Counted from the stretch's first letter, positions 1 through 7,894 are shown. The stretch is 12,055 nt of DNA from Sediminibacterium ginsengisoli (GCA_943324415.2 CALPLN020000045.1:1-12055), one strand, 5' to 3'. Notes: generated by a model from the letters alone, not told the origin. A program made the numbers and translations.

Positions 1-135
1 ACCAACGAATTAAATGATATTCCTTTGTACGTACTTCCTATCAAACCTTTCTTTCTATTTAATCAAGCAACTGAATTTAATCAATTGGTCATTGATTTTG
101 TAGCACAATATCATCAACATACAAATGAACAGTAA
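1..135 (+). CDS. lpxK: C-terminal end of probable tetraacyldisaccharide 4'-kinase (LpxK), 5' part outside window
   Basis: An open frame enters at base 1 and ends at the TAA at 133-135, giving the last 44 residues of a protein. The tail contains PLYVLPIKPFFLF followed by FNQLVIDFV. This resembles the end of Bacteroidota LpxK proteins as I remember it (a 'P-x-Y-V-L-P-I' strand, then a hydrophobic helix of the type 'F..LI.ef'). LpxK phosphorylates the lipid A disaccharide at the inner membrane. The kinase P-loop and active site lie outside the window, so the call rests on tail similarity only. The gene overlaps the start of rnr by 11 nt, which suggests translational coupling. An unrelated protein with a similar end cannot be excluded. 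Confidence 0.55.
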   Translation, partial: TNELNDIPLYVLPIKPFFLFNQATEFNQLVIDFVAQYHQHTNEQ

Positions 136-2104
136 AAAAGACAAGAAGAAGTCAAAAACAACTACAAAACAGACTCACTTAACGACAACGTATAAAGGAG
201 TATTAGACATTGCTAAATCTGGTATGGGTTTTATTATCGTACAAGGTTTAGAGCAAGATATTTTAGTTTTCCCAACTGATTTTAATACCGCACTCAAAGG
301 AGATGAAGTACGTGTAAAAATCACCAAAATAAGACAAGGTTCTGGAAAGAAAGAAGGTAAGGTAGTAGAGATTGTAAAAAGAAAACAAGTGTCTTTTTCG
401 GGCACGATGCAGATCATGCAACACCATGCATTCTTTTTACCTAACACCATTCATCCAATGCCAGATATTTATATCCCAATGGATAAATTAAAGGGGGCAA
501 AGACGGGAGACAAGGTGATTGTTCAATTGACTAAATGGGATAACCCAAATAAAAAACCAGAAGGAGAAGTTTTAGAAATATTTACGCCAGAGAAAGAGAA
601 CGATATGGCCATGAAGTCAATCGTGGCAGAATCAGGTTTCCCATTGGTATTTGATGGAGAAGTATTGGCATTTGCTAAAACCTTATCAGATAAAATTTCA
701 CCAGAGGAAATTGCAAAACGAAAAGACTATAGAGAAGTATTGACCTTCACGATCGATCCGGTGGATGCGAAAGATTTTGATGATGCAATATCATTTCAAC
801 ATTTAACCAACGGCCATATTGAAATTGGAGTACACATTGCAGATGTAAGTCATTTTGTTCAACCAGGAACTGCGGTGGATAAAGCCGCTTTTGAAAGAGC
901 CACATCGGTTTATTTACCAGATCGCGTTTATCCTATGTTGCCAGAGCGAATCTCCAATGAATTGTGTTCATTGAGACCTAAAGAAGAAAAATTAACTTTC
1001 TCAGCCACATTTGAAGTTGATGATGCAGGAAGGATTGTGCATACCTGGTATGGCAAAACAGTAATTTATTCTGATCGTCGATTCACTTACGAGGACGTGC
1101 AAGAAATAATCGAAACTAAAGAAGGAGATCATAAAGCTGAAATTTTGTGGCTACATGATTATACGCAGAATTTAAGAAAGCAACGTTTCGAAAACGGAGC
1201 CATCAACTTTTCTTCTCAAGAAGTACGTTTTACTTTGGATGCCACCGGAAAACCCATTGGAATCACTGTTAAAGAAAGTAAAGCATCACATCAGTTGATC
1301 GAAGAATTGATGTTGAAAGCCAATCAATTGATTGCCGAAAAAATGGGCAATGTAAAAGTAAAAAAAGAACCCATTCCTTTCCCATATCGTGTGCATGACC
1401 AACCGAACGAAGATAAATTAAGTCCATTTGTAGTCTTTGCAAAAAAGCATGGCTATCCATTTAATATTGATACGCCAGAACATATTGCACATAGCTTTAA
1501 TAATTTAATGTTGGCTTCAAAAGGTAAACCTGAACAACATGTTTTAGAGCAATTAGGTATCCGCACTATGGCGAAAGCAGTATATACTACCAACAATATT
1601 GGCCATTATGGATTGGGCTTTGAACATTATTGTCATTTCACGTCTCCAATACGTCGATATCCAGATGTATTAGTACATCGTATTGTACAAAGTGTCTTAA
1701 TGGGCAATGCCATGAATGACGAAGGATTAGAGGAAAAATGTGTGCATTGTAGTATGCGTGAAAGAGCTGCAATGGAAGCAGAACGCGCTGCCAATAAATA
1801 TAAGCAGGTTGAATTCATGCGGGATTATCTAGGACATAGTTTCGAAGGCATTATCAGTGGTGTATCTAGTTTCGGTTTCTTTGTTGAAACTGTAGAGCAT
1901 AAATGTGAAGGCCTAGTGAGCATTACTAGCTTATCTAAATTTGATGACTTTAGATTGCTTGAATCAGATTATGCTTTAGTGGGTTCAAGATCTGGCAGAA
2001 AATTCAATATGGGGGATAAAGTGATTGTGAAAGTGGTCGCTGCAAACTTAGATAAACGCCAATTGGATTTTGAATGGGAGATCAATGGAATGTTGAACAG
2101 TTAG
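125..2104 (+). CDS. rnr: Ribonuclease R (RNB-family 3'-5' exoribonuclease)
   Basis: This 659-residue protein is a processive 3'-to-5' exoribonuclease that degrades structured RNA in the cytoplasm. After a Lys-rich leader (about residues 1-22) come two cold-shock/OB folds (about 22-75 and 85-150). The RNB catalytic domain follows, with the metal-binding motif DPVDAKDFDDA at 211-221 (Asp 211, 217, 219, 220). Its second signature, HFTSPIRRYPD, lies at 504-514 with Arg510 and Arg511. A C-terminal S1 domain spans about 570-655. It is shorter than E. coli RNase R (813 aa) because the N-terminal helix-turn-helix region and the basic C-terminal tail are missing; I take this as a lineage form, since all catalytic parts are present. 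The ATG at 125 is the only in-frame start after the stop at 98-100. It overlaps the upstream gene by 11 nt, and the stop lies 3 bp from the convergent neighbour. Confidence 0.95.
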   Translation: MNSKKDKKKSKTTTKQTHLTTTYKGVLDIAKSGMGFIIVQGLEQDILVFPTDFNTALKGDEVRVKITKIRQGSGKKEGKVVEIVKRKQVSFSGTMQIMQHHAFFLPNTIHPMPDIYIPMDKLKGAKTGDKVIVQLTKWDNPNKKPEGEVLEIFTPEKENDMAMKSIVAESGFPLVFDGEVLAFAKTLSDKISPEEIAKRKDYREVLTFTIDPVDAKDFDDAISFQHLTNGHIEIGVHIADVSHFVQPGTAVDKAAFERATSVYLPDRVYPMLPERISNELCSLRPKEEKLTFSATFEVDDAGRIVHTWYGKTVIYSDRRFTYEDVQEIIETKEGDHKAEILWLHDYTQNLRKQRFENGAINFSSQEVRFTLDATGKPIGITVKESKASHQLIEELMLKANQLIAEKMGNVKVKKEPIPFPYRVHDQPNEDKLSPFVVFAKKHGYPFNIDTPEHIAHSFNNLMLASKGKPEQHVLEQLGIRTMAKAVYTTNNIGHYGLGFEHYCHFTSPIRRYPDVLVHRIVQSVLMGNAMNDEGLEEKCVHCSMRERAAMEAERAANKYKQVEFMRDYLGHSFEGIISGVSSFGFFVETVEHKCEGLVSITSLSKFDDFRLLESDYALVGSRSGRKFNMGDKVIVKVVAANLDKRQLDFEWEINGMLNS

Positions 2105-2107
2105 TAT

Positions 2108-3424
2108 TTAATAAGCAGTTAAAGTTTCTTGAAAAACAATTCCTTCATTTGCTAAATGCTGTAAGATAGGTGTGTAGATTCTTGCATCAATTGGGATATG
2201 CAAACCGGTCATTTTAATTTCACCTTTTAAATATGCACATACGCCCATGGCCAATGGCAGACCTACTGTCTTTGCCATGGCAGTATGGATGGCATCATCG
2301 CCAGTTAATACCATGCTGCTATCTAGTTTAAATTGACGATCTCCAATGTGATATTCAATCTCATGTAACATCACTACCAAGTCTTTGTCTGTTGCATTTA
2401 ATTTCCATTTCCCTTCTAATAACCATTGTAAAATAGTGGCATTGGAATTGAATTGAACAGGGATAGGGGTAGTTTCATTTAAACCAATAAACTCCAATTG
2501 TGCCCTGATACTTGCGTTTTCATTCAATTTCGCAAGTAAACTAGACAGCTCATTTTGTTGAATATGATGTTCAAACCATTCCCGAACAGTCGTATTTGGG
2601 GTTATTTCAAGCATTGTTTCATCCGTTAATTGCAATTGAACGATGGCATTCCAGCCCGAACAAAAAGCAGGGTAGCGTAGTGTTGTGCGAACAAAATCTT
2701 TCACACCATGAAGATGATAGGTATCGATATAAGATAAAGAGTTTCTATTTGGATAATAGGCTAAAGGACCAATTCCTGGCAAGTTTACGACAGGAGTTTG
2801 ATGGAATATCTCGGGGTAATTTTTTGTCACAGTGGCTCCATTTTCAAGATAAATGGCACCTGATTTTCCAGCTAAAATGATATTTCTTGGGTTCCAGCTG
2901 ATTTTATAATGCCAAGGATTGTCATCACTTTCTGGTGCAACCAATCCGCCGCAATGGGATTTAAAGCTAGTTATTTTGCCTCCTTTTGAATGAATCTCAT
3001 CTATGATTGCCATGGCGCTCATATGGTCAATTCCGGGATCTAAACCCATCTCGCAGAGGAATAAAAGTTGTTTGGATTCAATTTCTGCTGCTAAAGAACG
3101 CATATTGTCATCTACATAGGATGCCGTAAATAATGGTTTTTCGAAAGTCAAACAATCTTTTGCAACCAAAAAATGGAGGTGTGCTGGTAGCATAGATACA
3201 ACGATATGGGCTTTTTGAACCAAATTTTGACGATCAACTTCATTTTCAATGTCAATACCAAGGGCCATTCCATTGGGTGCATTATTCCACTTAATTTTAG
3301 CCGTTTCAGCATCTCCATCGGCTAGTAGGATATACCAATCGTTTTCGACTGCTTTTTGTTGTAAATATTGGATTAAAACTGTGGCTGATTTGCCTGCTCC
3401 AATAATGAGGATTGTTGGGCCCAT
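2108..3424 (-). CDS. Saccharopine dehydrogenase-like oxidoreductase (LYS9/lysine-type family)
   Basis: This 438-residue cytosolic oxidoreductase begins with a Rossmann fold: ILIIGAGKSA at residues 5-14 gives the GxGxxA nucleotide-binding loop, and an acidic residue (LLADGD, about 33-38) ends the second strand. The family-typical core is present: MGLDPGIDH at 126-134, HCGGLVAPE at 157-165 and YKISWNPR at 173-180. These match the substrate domain of glutamate-forming saccharopine dehydrogenase (yeast LYS9, EC 1.5.1.10) as I know it. The length is normal for a stand-alone enzyme without the lysine-ketoglutarate reductase half. No other lysine-pathway gene is in the window, so saccharopine as substrate is family inference, and a related imino-acid substrate is possible. 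It is transcribed away from gyrA and converges on rnr with a 3-bp gap. Confidence 0.85.
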   Translation of the reverse strand: MGPTILIIGAGKSATVLIQYLQQKAVENDWYILLADGDAETAKIKWNNAPNGMALGIDIENEVDRQNLVQKAHIVVSMLPAHLHFLVAKDCLTFEKPLFTASYVDDNMRSLAAEIESKQLLFLCEMGLDPGIDHMSAMAIIDEIHSKGGKITSFKSHCGGLVAPESDDNPWHYKISWNPRNIILAGKSGAIYLENGATVTKNYPEIFHQTPVVNLPGIGPLAYYPNRNSLSYIDTYHLHGVKDFVRTTLRYPAFCSGWNAIVQLQLTDETMLEITPNTTVREWFEHHIQQNELSSLLAKLNENASIRAQLEFIGLNETTPIPVQFNSNATILQWLLEGKWKLNATDKDLVVMLHEIEYHIGDRQFKLDSSMVLTGDDAIHTAMAKTVGLPLAMGVCAYLKGEIKMTGLHIPIDARIYTPILQHLANEGIVFQETLTAY

Positions 3425-3458
3425 TTTTGAATGTATAAGTGGTTAAAAATCTATACGT

Positions 3459-3466
3459 TAAAGTTA
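3459..3466 (-). promoter_or_regulatory. Candidate -7 element of the saccharopine dehydrogenase-like gene
   Basis: The minus strand reads TAACTTTA here, seven of eight positions of the Bacteroidota sigma-A -7 consensus TAnnTTTG, 34 nt before the start codon at 3424. No TTG-type -33 element lies at the usual 19-21 bp spacing, so the call is tentative. Confidence 0.35.
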
Positions 3467-3484
3467 GTATTTATTACCAAAAAC

Positions 3485-3493
3485 TGTGGATAA
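3485..3493 (-). promoter_or_regulatory. Perfect DnaA-box sequence in the divergent gyrA upstream region
   Basis: The plus strand reads TGTGGATAA, the exact complement of the consensus DnaA box TTATCCACA. A second weaker site, TGTGTAAAT at 3497-3505, starts 12 nt further on in the same orientation and differs by one base from the relaxed form TGTGnAwAA. Both lie in noncoding DNA between the divergent starts at 3424 and 3612. DnaA binding is an inference; the match itself is direct. Confidence 0.45.
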
Positions 3494-3543
3494 AATTGTG
3501 TAAATTAATACTGATATTAAGCATAAAAAAGGGGTCAAAAAGG

Positions 3544-3551
3544 TATCTTCG
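3544..3551 (+). promoter_or_regulatory. Candidate -7 element for gyrA
   Basis: TATCTTCG matches the Bacteroidota -7 consensus TAnnTTTG at five of its six fixed positions and lies 60 nt before the gyrA ATG. No good -33 TTG is visible at 19-21 bp upstream. A short hairpin (ATGCC 3568-3572 with GGCAT 3579-3583) would fall in the resulting leader. The evidence is weak. Confidence 0.3.
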
Positions 3552-3611
3552 TAAAGGTTCGTATTTGATGCCTTTTTGGGCATTGGAAATAGACTATAAG
3601 AAACAAAATAT

Positions 3612-6173
3612 ATGGAAGAAAATTTAGAAGGAAATTTAGGTCTAGAACAGACCCAAGACAATGATCGTGTGATTAGAGTCAATATTGAGGAGCAGATGAA
3701 AACCTCCTACATTGACTACTCCATGTCTGTTATTGTAGGACGTGCTTTACCCGATGTTCGTGATGGTTTTAAACCAGTACACCGTCGCGTTTTGTTTGCC
3801 ATGCACGAGCTTGGAAACAATAGCAATAAACCGTATAAAAAATCTGCACGTATAGTCGGAGAAGTGATGGGTAAATTTCACCCACACGGTGACACTGCCA
3901 TTTATGATACATTAGTCCGTATGGCACAAGAGTGGACGATGCGCTATAGGTTAGTTGACGGCCAGGGTAACTTTGGTAACCAAGATGGAGATCCGCCGGC
4001 AGCTATGCGTTATACAGAGGCACGTTTGCAAAAGATTTCAGAAGCCATGTTGGATGATTTGGAGAAAGATACAGTGGATTATCAATTGAACTTTGATGAT
4101 AGCTTATCTGAGCCAAGTGTACTACCTACAAGGATTCCACAACTATTGGTGAATGGTTCATCAGGTATTGCAGTGGGTATGGCAACGAATATGTTGCCAC
4201 ATAATTTGAATGAAGTGGTGGATGGATGTATTGCCTATATCAACAATAAAGATATCACGATTGAAGAATTAATTACAATCGTAAAAGCGCCCGATTTTCC
4301 TACTGGTGGAGTCATCTATGGTATGGAAGGGGTAAAACAAGGTTTGATGACAGGTCGTGGTCGTGTGGTGTTACGTGGAAAATGTAATGTTGAAACAAAA
4401 GCCAACGGTCGCGAAATGATTGTGATCAACGAGATTCCTTATCAAGTGAATCGGGATCATTTAACAGATCGTATTGGTCAGTTGGTGGTTGATAAAGTAG
4501 TAGAGGGAATTACGCATGTAAACAATGAAAGTAACAAACGAGAGGGAACCCGTATCGTGATTGAACTTCGTAAAGATGCAGTCGCTCAAGTGATCATCAA
4601 TCAATTATTTAAGTTCACAGAATTACAAACCAGTTATGGTATCAACAATGTGGCTTTAGTAAAAGGTCGTCCTAGAATTTTAAATCTTAGAGATTTGATT
4701 TTAGAGTTTGTTGATTTCAGAATGGAAGTAGTGATTCGTCGTGCTAAATTTGAATTAAAGAAAGCCGAAGAACGTGCACATATTTTAGAAGGGTATTTAA
4801 TTGCATTGGATCATTTAGACGAAGTGATTCGTTTGATCAGAAGTTCTGCTAATCCAGAAGCTGCTAAAGAAGCATTAATCACTGCAGGATGGGGCATTTC
4901 AGAGATCCAAGCGAAAGCAATTTTGGAATTGAGATTGCAACGTTTAACAGGCATGGAACGCGAAAAAATTAAAGAAGAATTCGATCAATTAATGAAATTG
5001 ATTACCTCTTTAAAAGAATTATTGGGCAGCGAACATTTACGTTTCGAATTGATCAAAACTGAGTTGTTAGAAGTGAAAGAAAAGTTTGGTGATGAGCGTA
5101 AATCTGAAATCCAATACTTAGCTGACGAAATGCGTATCGAAGATTTAATTGAAGAAGAAGATGTGGTGATTACCATTTCTCATTTAGGTTATATCAAGCG
5201 TACTTCTGCAACTGAATACCGTCAACAAAAGCGTGGAGGTCGCGGTGCAATTGGTTCTAAGACTAGGGAAGAGGATTATGTAGAGCATTTATTTATTGCT
5301 TCTACGCACGATACGATGTTGTTCTTCACAGAAAAAGGAAGATGTTTCTGGATGCGTGTATATGAAATTCCAGAAGGGGAAAAAACGAGTAAGGGTAGAG
5401 CGATTCAAAACTTGATTCAATTGCCTCCTGATGATAAAGTAAAAGCCATTATCGAAGTACGTAATTTGGCAGACAAGGATTACGTAAACAATCACTATAT
5501 CATCCTTTGTACTAAGAAAGGAATCATCAAGAAAACTTGTTTAGAAGAATTTAGTCGTCCAAGAGTGAATGGTGTAAACGCCATCACCATCAATGAAGGA
5601 GATGAATTATTAGCAGCACGTTTAACCGATGGTAACAATGAAGTAATGATGGCTGTGAAGTCTGGTCGTGCAATTCGCTTCCCAGAAGAAAAAGTAAGAC
5701 CAACAGGAAGAGGAGCGATTGGTGTGGCTGGTATCGAAGTGGATGACGAAACGGACGAAGTAGTTGGTTTAGTATGTGTAAGCAGAGAAGACAAAGACCG
5801 TACCATATTAGTGGTGAGTCAACAAGGTTATGGTAAAAGAACGCCTATTGATGATTACCGAATCACCAATCGTGGTGGTAAAGGGGTGAAGACCATCAAT
5901 GTAACCGAAAAAACTGGAAGCTTGGTAGGTATCATGGATGTATTGGAAAAAGAAGATCTGATCATCACTTGTAAATCTGGAGTAACCATAAGAACAAGCA
6001 TCGCAGATATCAGAGAAGCGGGTAGAGCTACGCAGGGTGTTAAATTGATTCGTTTGGATGAAAGCGATGAGATTGCAGCCACTTCCAAGATCGAAGAGCA
6101 AGATGTGCCAGAAGAAGGAACACCTACAGATGACACATTGAATAACGAAGGTGATGATACACCTGAAGCATAA
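3612..6173 (+). CDS. gyrA: DNA gyrase subunit A
   Basis: GyrA (853 aa) forms the A2B2 gyrase with GyrB and introduces negative supercoils using ATP. The N-terminal breakage-reunion domain begins near residue 30 and carries the conserved GRALPDVRDGFKPVHRR block (43-59). The quinolone-determining segment HPHGDTAIYD is at 90-99, and the catalytic tyrosine is Tyr134 in AMRYTEAR. The C-terminal beta-pinwheel begins around residue 510. It contains the GyrA box QKRGGRG at 539-545, which separates GyrA from ParC because the box is needed for DNA wrapping. The last 25 or so residues are an acidic Glu/Asp/Pro/Thr tail. Thr95 occupies the position of E. coli Ser83, and Asp99 that of Asp87. The gene diverges from the saccharopine dehydrogenase-like gene across 187 bp. 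The TPR gene follows 33 nt downstream, probably in the same transcript. Confidence 0.97.
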   Translation: MEENLEGNLGLEQTQDNDRVIRVNIEEQMKTSYIDYSMSVIVGRALPDVRDGFKPVHRRVLFAMHELGNNSNKPYKKSARIVGEVMGKFHPHGDTAIYDTLVRMAQEWTMRYRLVDGQGNFGNQDGDPPAAMRYTEARLQKISEAMLDDLEKDTVDYQLNFDDSLSEPSVLPTRIPQLLVNGSSGIAVGMATNMLPHNLNEVVDGCIAYINNKDITIEELITIVKAPDFPTGGVIYGMEGVKQGLMTGRGRVVLRGKCNVETKANGREMIVINEIPYQVNRDHLTDRIGQLVVDKVVEGITHVNNESNKREGTRIVIELRKDAVAQVIINQLFKFTELQTSYGINNVALVKGRPRILNLRDLILEFVDFRMEVVIRRAKFELKKAEERAHILEGYLIALDHLDEVIRLIRSSANPEAAKEALITAGWGISEIQAKAILELRLQRLTGMEREKIKEEFDQLMKLITSLKELLGSEHLRFELIKTELLEVKEKFGDERKSEIQYLADEMRIEDLIEEEDVVITISHLGYIKRTSATEYRQQKRGGRGAIGSKTREEDYVEHLFIASTHDTMLFFTEKGRCFWMRVYEIPEGEKTSKGRAIQNLIQLPPDDKVKAIIEVRNLADKDYVNNHYIILCTKKGIIKKTCLEEFSRPRVNGVNAITINEGDELLAARLTDGNNEVMMAVKSGRAIRFPEEKVRPTGRGAIGVAGIEVDDETDEVVGLVCVSREDKDRTILVVSQQGYGKRTPIDDYRITNRGGKGVKTINVTEKTGSLVGIMDVLEKEDLIITCKSGVTIRTSIADIREAGRATQGVKLIRLDESDEIAATSKIEEQDVPEEGTPTDDTLNNEGDDTPEA

Positions 6174-6179
6174 ATTTTA

Positions 6180-6187
6180 TAACTTTA
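6180..6187 (+). promoter_or_regulatory. Candidate -7 element before the TPR gene
   Basis: TAACTTTA lies in the 33-nt gap after gyrA, 20 nt before the next ATG, and matches TAnnTTTG except for the last base. It has the same sequence as the element proposed at 3459-3466. No -33 element is visible in the gyrA tail, so the gene may simply be read through from gyrA. Confidence 0.25.
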
Positions 6188-6206
6188 GTACTTTAAAATA
6201 ATCATT

Positions 6207-7592
6207 ATGAAAAAATGGATTGGTGCATTGTTCTTAGTAACATTGATGCAAACAGCTTTTGCTCAAGACTTTAAAAAAGTAGAGACGAGCTTATTATTAA
6301 ATAACTTTGAAGCTGCTAAGACAGAATACGATAAAGCAGTCGCTAAAAAAGCAAGCTTAGAAACAACAGCAGAAGGGTATTACTGGAAATCAAAAATCTA
6401 TGCAGGTTTGGCTAAGGATCCAGCTGCTAAATATCCAGATGCAGTAGAGAAATTGTACAAGAGTTTGGAAGATTATATCAAAGCTGATCCGGAATATGCA
6501 TTGGCAGTAAAATTTGGTCAAGAACCATTTTTTGAAGTATACATCAAAAGTTTTAAAGATGGAGTAGCTGCTTTTGGCGAAAAGAAGTGGAAAGATGCTG
6601 CTGCCAATTTTGACAGAGGGGTATTCTTAAGTGATATCATCTTCACAAAAAGCTGGTCTAGTAACAAACAACCATTTGATACTACGACTTTGATGTATGC
6701 TGGTTATTCAAACCAGAATGCGGGCAATATCGATTTAACTTTAAAGCACTATCAAAGAATGATAGAGGCTAACATGAAAGCGCCTGAGTTATTAGATATT
6801 TATAAATATGTTTTAATCCAATACATTGATACGGCTTATTTTAAAAACAAGGATTTCAAAAAAACTCAATTTGAAAAGTATTATGTTTTTGCTGAAAAAG
6901 CATACCCAGAAGAAAAATGGTTTGAATTTAGAGCGGATTATATCGATAAAAACCTCAATGCAGCCGAAAAAGTAGCCGCATTTGATGCCCAAGTAGGTAA
7001 TAATTCTTTGAATGAAACTGAATGTCAAATGTACGGCGACATGTTTATGTCAGCTAGAAACGAGGAAAATTTACCAGAAGAAAAGGCCAATTTCTATTTA
7101 GATAAGGCTGCTGATGCTTATATGAAGGCGTATAATATGAACAATCAGAACTTTGCAGCAGCTTTTAACGTAGGTATTAGCTATTACAACCAATATACTG
7201 CCTTAGACGACCAATTTGGTAACAATATCAGAGCCTTACAACAATTGAACACCAATAAGCCACCAGCACCCAAAGATCCTAAGAAAAAATTAGCATTTGA
7301 TGCTAAATTCAAGGCACAGCAGGATTCAATTAAAAAATTGAATTTGGCTTTGGACGCACCGATGAAGGCTAAAGTAGATCAAGCTATTGAGTGGATCGAA
7401 AATGCGTTCAATATCATCAAGGACAAGCCAACATTAACAAGAAGTGAGAAGAATGTAGCTGCAAGATCTGTAGACTTTTTAGCAACTTTATATTCATCTA
7501 AGAGAGATAAAAATAGAGCAAACCAAAAAGTTTACGATGAGTTAGACGCTAAGTTTAACAAGTACGATCAGTTACATGATAAATACCAATAG
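6207..7592 (+). CDS. Exported tetratricopeptide-repeat protein encoded after gyrA
   Basis: This 461-residue protein starts with a clear Sec signal peptide: two lysines, a hydrophobic core at about 5-16 and a likely cut after AFA (residue 19). The mature part is almost entirely alpha-helical. TPR-like helix pairs occur around residues 30-50, 125-140, 170-188 and 300-328. A Lys/Pro-rich linker (about 350-370) precedes the final helices. No lipobox Cys, transmembrane helix or catalytic motif is visible, so it is probably a soluble periplasmic protein-interaction scaffold. TPR proteins of this kind next to gyrA are, from memory, common in Bacteroidota. The function is unknown, and linkage to gyrA may reflect genome order only. 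A strong terminator follows 48 nt after the stop. Confidence 0.8.
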   Translation: MKKWIGALFLVTLMQTAFAQDFKKVETSLLLNNFEAAKTEYDKAVAKKASLETTAEGYYWKSKIYAGLAKDPAAKYPDAVEKLYKSLEDYIKADPEYALAVKFGQEPFFEVYIKSFKDGVAAFGEKKWKDAAANFDRGVFLSDIIFTKSWSSNKQPFDTTTLMYAGYSNQNAGNIDLTLKHYQRMIEANMKAPELLDIYKYVLIQYIDTAYFKNKDFKKTQFEKYYVFAEKAYPEEKWFEFRADYIDKNLNAAEKVAAFDAQVGNNSLNETECQMYGDMFMSARNEENLPEEKANFYLDKAADAYMKAYNMNNQNFAAAFNVGISYYNQYTALDDQFGNNIRALQQLNTNKPPAPKDPKKKLAFDAKFKAQQDSIKKLNLALDAPMKAKVDQAIEWIENAFNIIKDKPTLTRSEKNVAARSVDFLATLYSSKRDKNRANQKVYDELDAKFNKYDQLHDKYQ

Positions 7593-7605
7593 AACTGAAT
7601 CCATT

Positions 7606-7635
7606 TAGATTCAATCAAAATAGATTCAATCAAAA
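7606..7635 (+). repeat. Perfect 15-bp tandem duplication before the terminator
   Basis: TAGATTCAATCAAAA occurs twice back to back, at 7606-7620 and 7621-7635, with no mismatch. The first copy also forms a 6-bp inverted repeat with TGAATC at 7596-7601. It lies between the TPR stop codon and the terminator hairpin, where slippage duplications are tolerated. Confidence 0.9.
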
Positions 7636-7640
7636 TACTA

Positions 7641-7671
7641 AAAGCCTTCCCAAATCGGGAAGGCTTTTTTT
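7641..7671 (+). terminator. Strong rho-independent terminator closing the gyrA-TPR unit
   Basis: AAAGCCTTCCC (7641-7651) pairs perfectly with GGGAAGGCTTT (7657-7667), an 11-bp stem around the 5-nt loop AAATC. A run of seven T (7665-7671) follows. The A-rich 5' flank could give weak termination on the other strand too, but no minus-strand gene approaches it. Confidence 0.95.
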
Positions 7672-7790
7672 AGTGTCTAATACATTTCAATTTTTATACT
7701 AGGAGAACAAGTTGTTATGGAATCACTTATGTACAAAGCATTCATTGTTTACATAATTACTATGAAAGGGGTTTGTTCTGAATATACTAT

Positions 7791-7805
7791 TTAACATAAT
7801 GTTAA
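7791..7805. promoter_or_regulatory. Perfect dyad TTAACAT-A-ATGTTAA, possible operator
   Basis: Two 7-bp arms form a perfect inverted repeat around one central base. The site lies 41 bp upstream of the -33 element proposed for the GH109 gene, a position suited to an activator. The dyad is seen directly; binding by a regulator is inferred, and AT-rich DNA yields such dyads by chance fairly often. Confidence 0.3.
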
Positions 7806-7846
7806 TTATAAGCAATTAAACTAGGTTGAAATAGATCTGTAGACTG

Positions 7847-7876
7847 TTTGTTCAATTCAAAATAGGTTGTATTTTG
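7847..7876 (+). promoter_or_regulatory. Probable Bacteroidota-type promoter of the GH109 gene
   Basis: TTTG at 7847-7850 is followed after exactly 19 bp by TATTTTG at 7870-7876. This fits the Bacteroidota arrangement of a -33 TTTG and a -7 TAnnTTTG with about 19 bp spacing; the -7 element is one base short in its spacer. Transcription would begin near 7883, leaving a very short leader before the ATG at 7895. Confidence 0.5.
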
Positions 7877-7894
7877 TAGTATAAACATATACCT

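Larger units (their letters stand above)
7593..7894. other. 302-bp intergenic region between the TPR gene and the GH109 gene
   Basis: In order, it holds the 15-bp tandem repeat, the terminator, a 25-codon ORF of doubtful reality (ATG 7717, stop 7792-7794), a 15-bp dyad (7791-7805) and the promoter-like elements of the GH109 gene (7847-7876). The rest is AT-rich DNA in which I see no RNA gene. Confidence 0.8.

Noticed and set aside
2596..2880. 94-codon plus-strand ORF inside the saccharopine dehydrogenase-like gene
   Set aside because: It is fully antisense to the conserved core of a convincing gene and has no recognisable motif.
3568..3583. ATGCC-GGCAT hairpin ahead of gyrA as a terminator or riboswitch
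   Set aside because: The stem is only 5 bp and is not followed by a T-run. No known riboswitch pattern is visible in the 187-bp region.
3439..3627. 62-codon plus-strand ORF running through the gyrA upstream region
   Set aside because: It crosses the DnaA box and promoter region and overlaps the gyrA start in another frame. No domain is seen, and it is best explained as a chance opening in AT-rich DNA.
5495..6136. Several overlapping antisense ORFs of 93-103 codons inside the 3' part of gyrA
   Set aside because: They mirror the strongly conserved gyrA frame, have Ser/Thr-rich compositions typical of antisense shadows, and show no recognisable domain or start context.
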